Positions 5,716 through 5,845 of a stretch of DNA of 5,845 nt are shown piece after piece. The first letter of the stretch is position 1. Every line of letters begins with the position of its first letter. A program made the translations under genes and the position numbers. The notes under the pieces are model-generated. The model was not told the DNA's origin. It saw only the letters and a program-made list of their open reading frames with translations, and did not search any database. The stretch comes from an uncultured Arenimonas sp. (GTDB lineage Bacteria > Pseudomonadota > Gammaproteobacteria > Xanthomonadales > Xanthomonadaceae), in contig CAMPHE010000130.1 of assembly GCA_946885815.1 (NCBI GenBank), positions 1 to 5,845 on the forward strand, in the 5' to 3' direction.

Positions 5716-5845
5716 TCAGCCGCGCACGCGGAGCGCGGCGGCGGTGGCATTGTCGGCGTACGGCGCAGCGGCCGCGCTCGCGTGGTCGGCGTGTTCGCCG
5801 AGTACGGCTTCGAGCGAGGCGGCGGCGACGAGCAGCGGCGTGGCC
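5716..5845 (-). CDS. C-terminal end of a protein, possibly PP2C-type Ser/Thr phosphatase
   Basis: Only the last 42 codons plus a TGA at 5718-5716 are in the window. The frame is open to the right edge and shows the GC-rich third positions of its neighbours. The peptide is Ala-rich and ends in YADNATAAALRVRG. A DN[AVI]T tail followed by a short hydrophobic strand is how PP2C phosphatases end, the Asp being a metal ligand, and PP2C genes often lie directly upstream of rph-rdgB-hemW in beta- and gammaproteobacteria. Both points are from memory and the fragment is short. It ends 12 bases before rph, so the two are almost certainly co-transcribed. Confidence 0.55.
   Translation of the reverse strand, partial: ATPLLVAAASLEAVLGEHADHASAAAAPYADNATAAALRVRG

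Noticed and set aside
1..5845. CRISPR array, tRNA, transposase or phage genes
   Set aside because: No regularly spaced direct repeats, no tRNA-like cloverleaf boxes and no recognisable mobile-element proteins were seen on either strand.

Overview
The window is GC-rich chromosomal DNA, about 70% GC by eye, with strongly GC-biased third codon positions. All genes lie on the minus strand. The DUF1631 protein, the rph-rdgB-hemW block and the riboswitch-controlled btuB suggest a proteobacterium, most likely a gammaproteobacterium of the Xanthomonadaceae/Lysobacter type. That assignment is an inference from gene content. I see no insertion sequence, phage gene, tRNA, rRNA or CRISPR array.

In order of transcription (right to left), the window opens with the last 42 codons of a gene that may be a PP2C-type protein phosphatase. 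It is followed by rph (RNase PH, tRNA and rRNA 3'-end trimming), rdgB (non-canonical purine NTP pyrophosphatase) and hemW (radical-SAM haem chaperone). These four are tightly packed: a 12-nt gap, a 22-nt gap, then an 8-nt overlap between rdgB and hemW. They look like one housekeeping operon.

After hemW comes a 294-nt intergenic stretch (2885-3178). It starts with a -10-like box (TACAAT) right after the hemW stop codon, followed by a cobalamin riboswitch with readily recognised conserved boxes, a hairpin whose loop can kiss the L5 loop, and a possible Shine-Dalgarno-sequestering hairpin. It leads into btuB, a TonB-dependent outer-membrane receptor that should import cobalamin. The leader independently supports the btuB call, and control is probably translational because no U-tract terminator is present.

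A strong GC hairpin (983-1013) separates btuB from a DUF1631-family gene that runs off the left edge. Inside the Pro/Gly-rich linker of that gene, positions 1-93 form a long inverted repeat with a perfect 23-bp stem; this is the least explained structure in the window.

The genes themselves are known families. The points worth a second look are the compact architecture of the riboswitch, its promoter placement and kissing loop, and the inverted repeat at the left edge.
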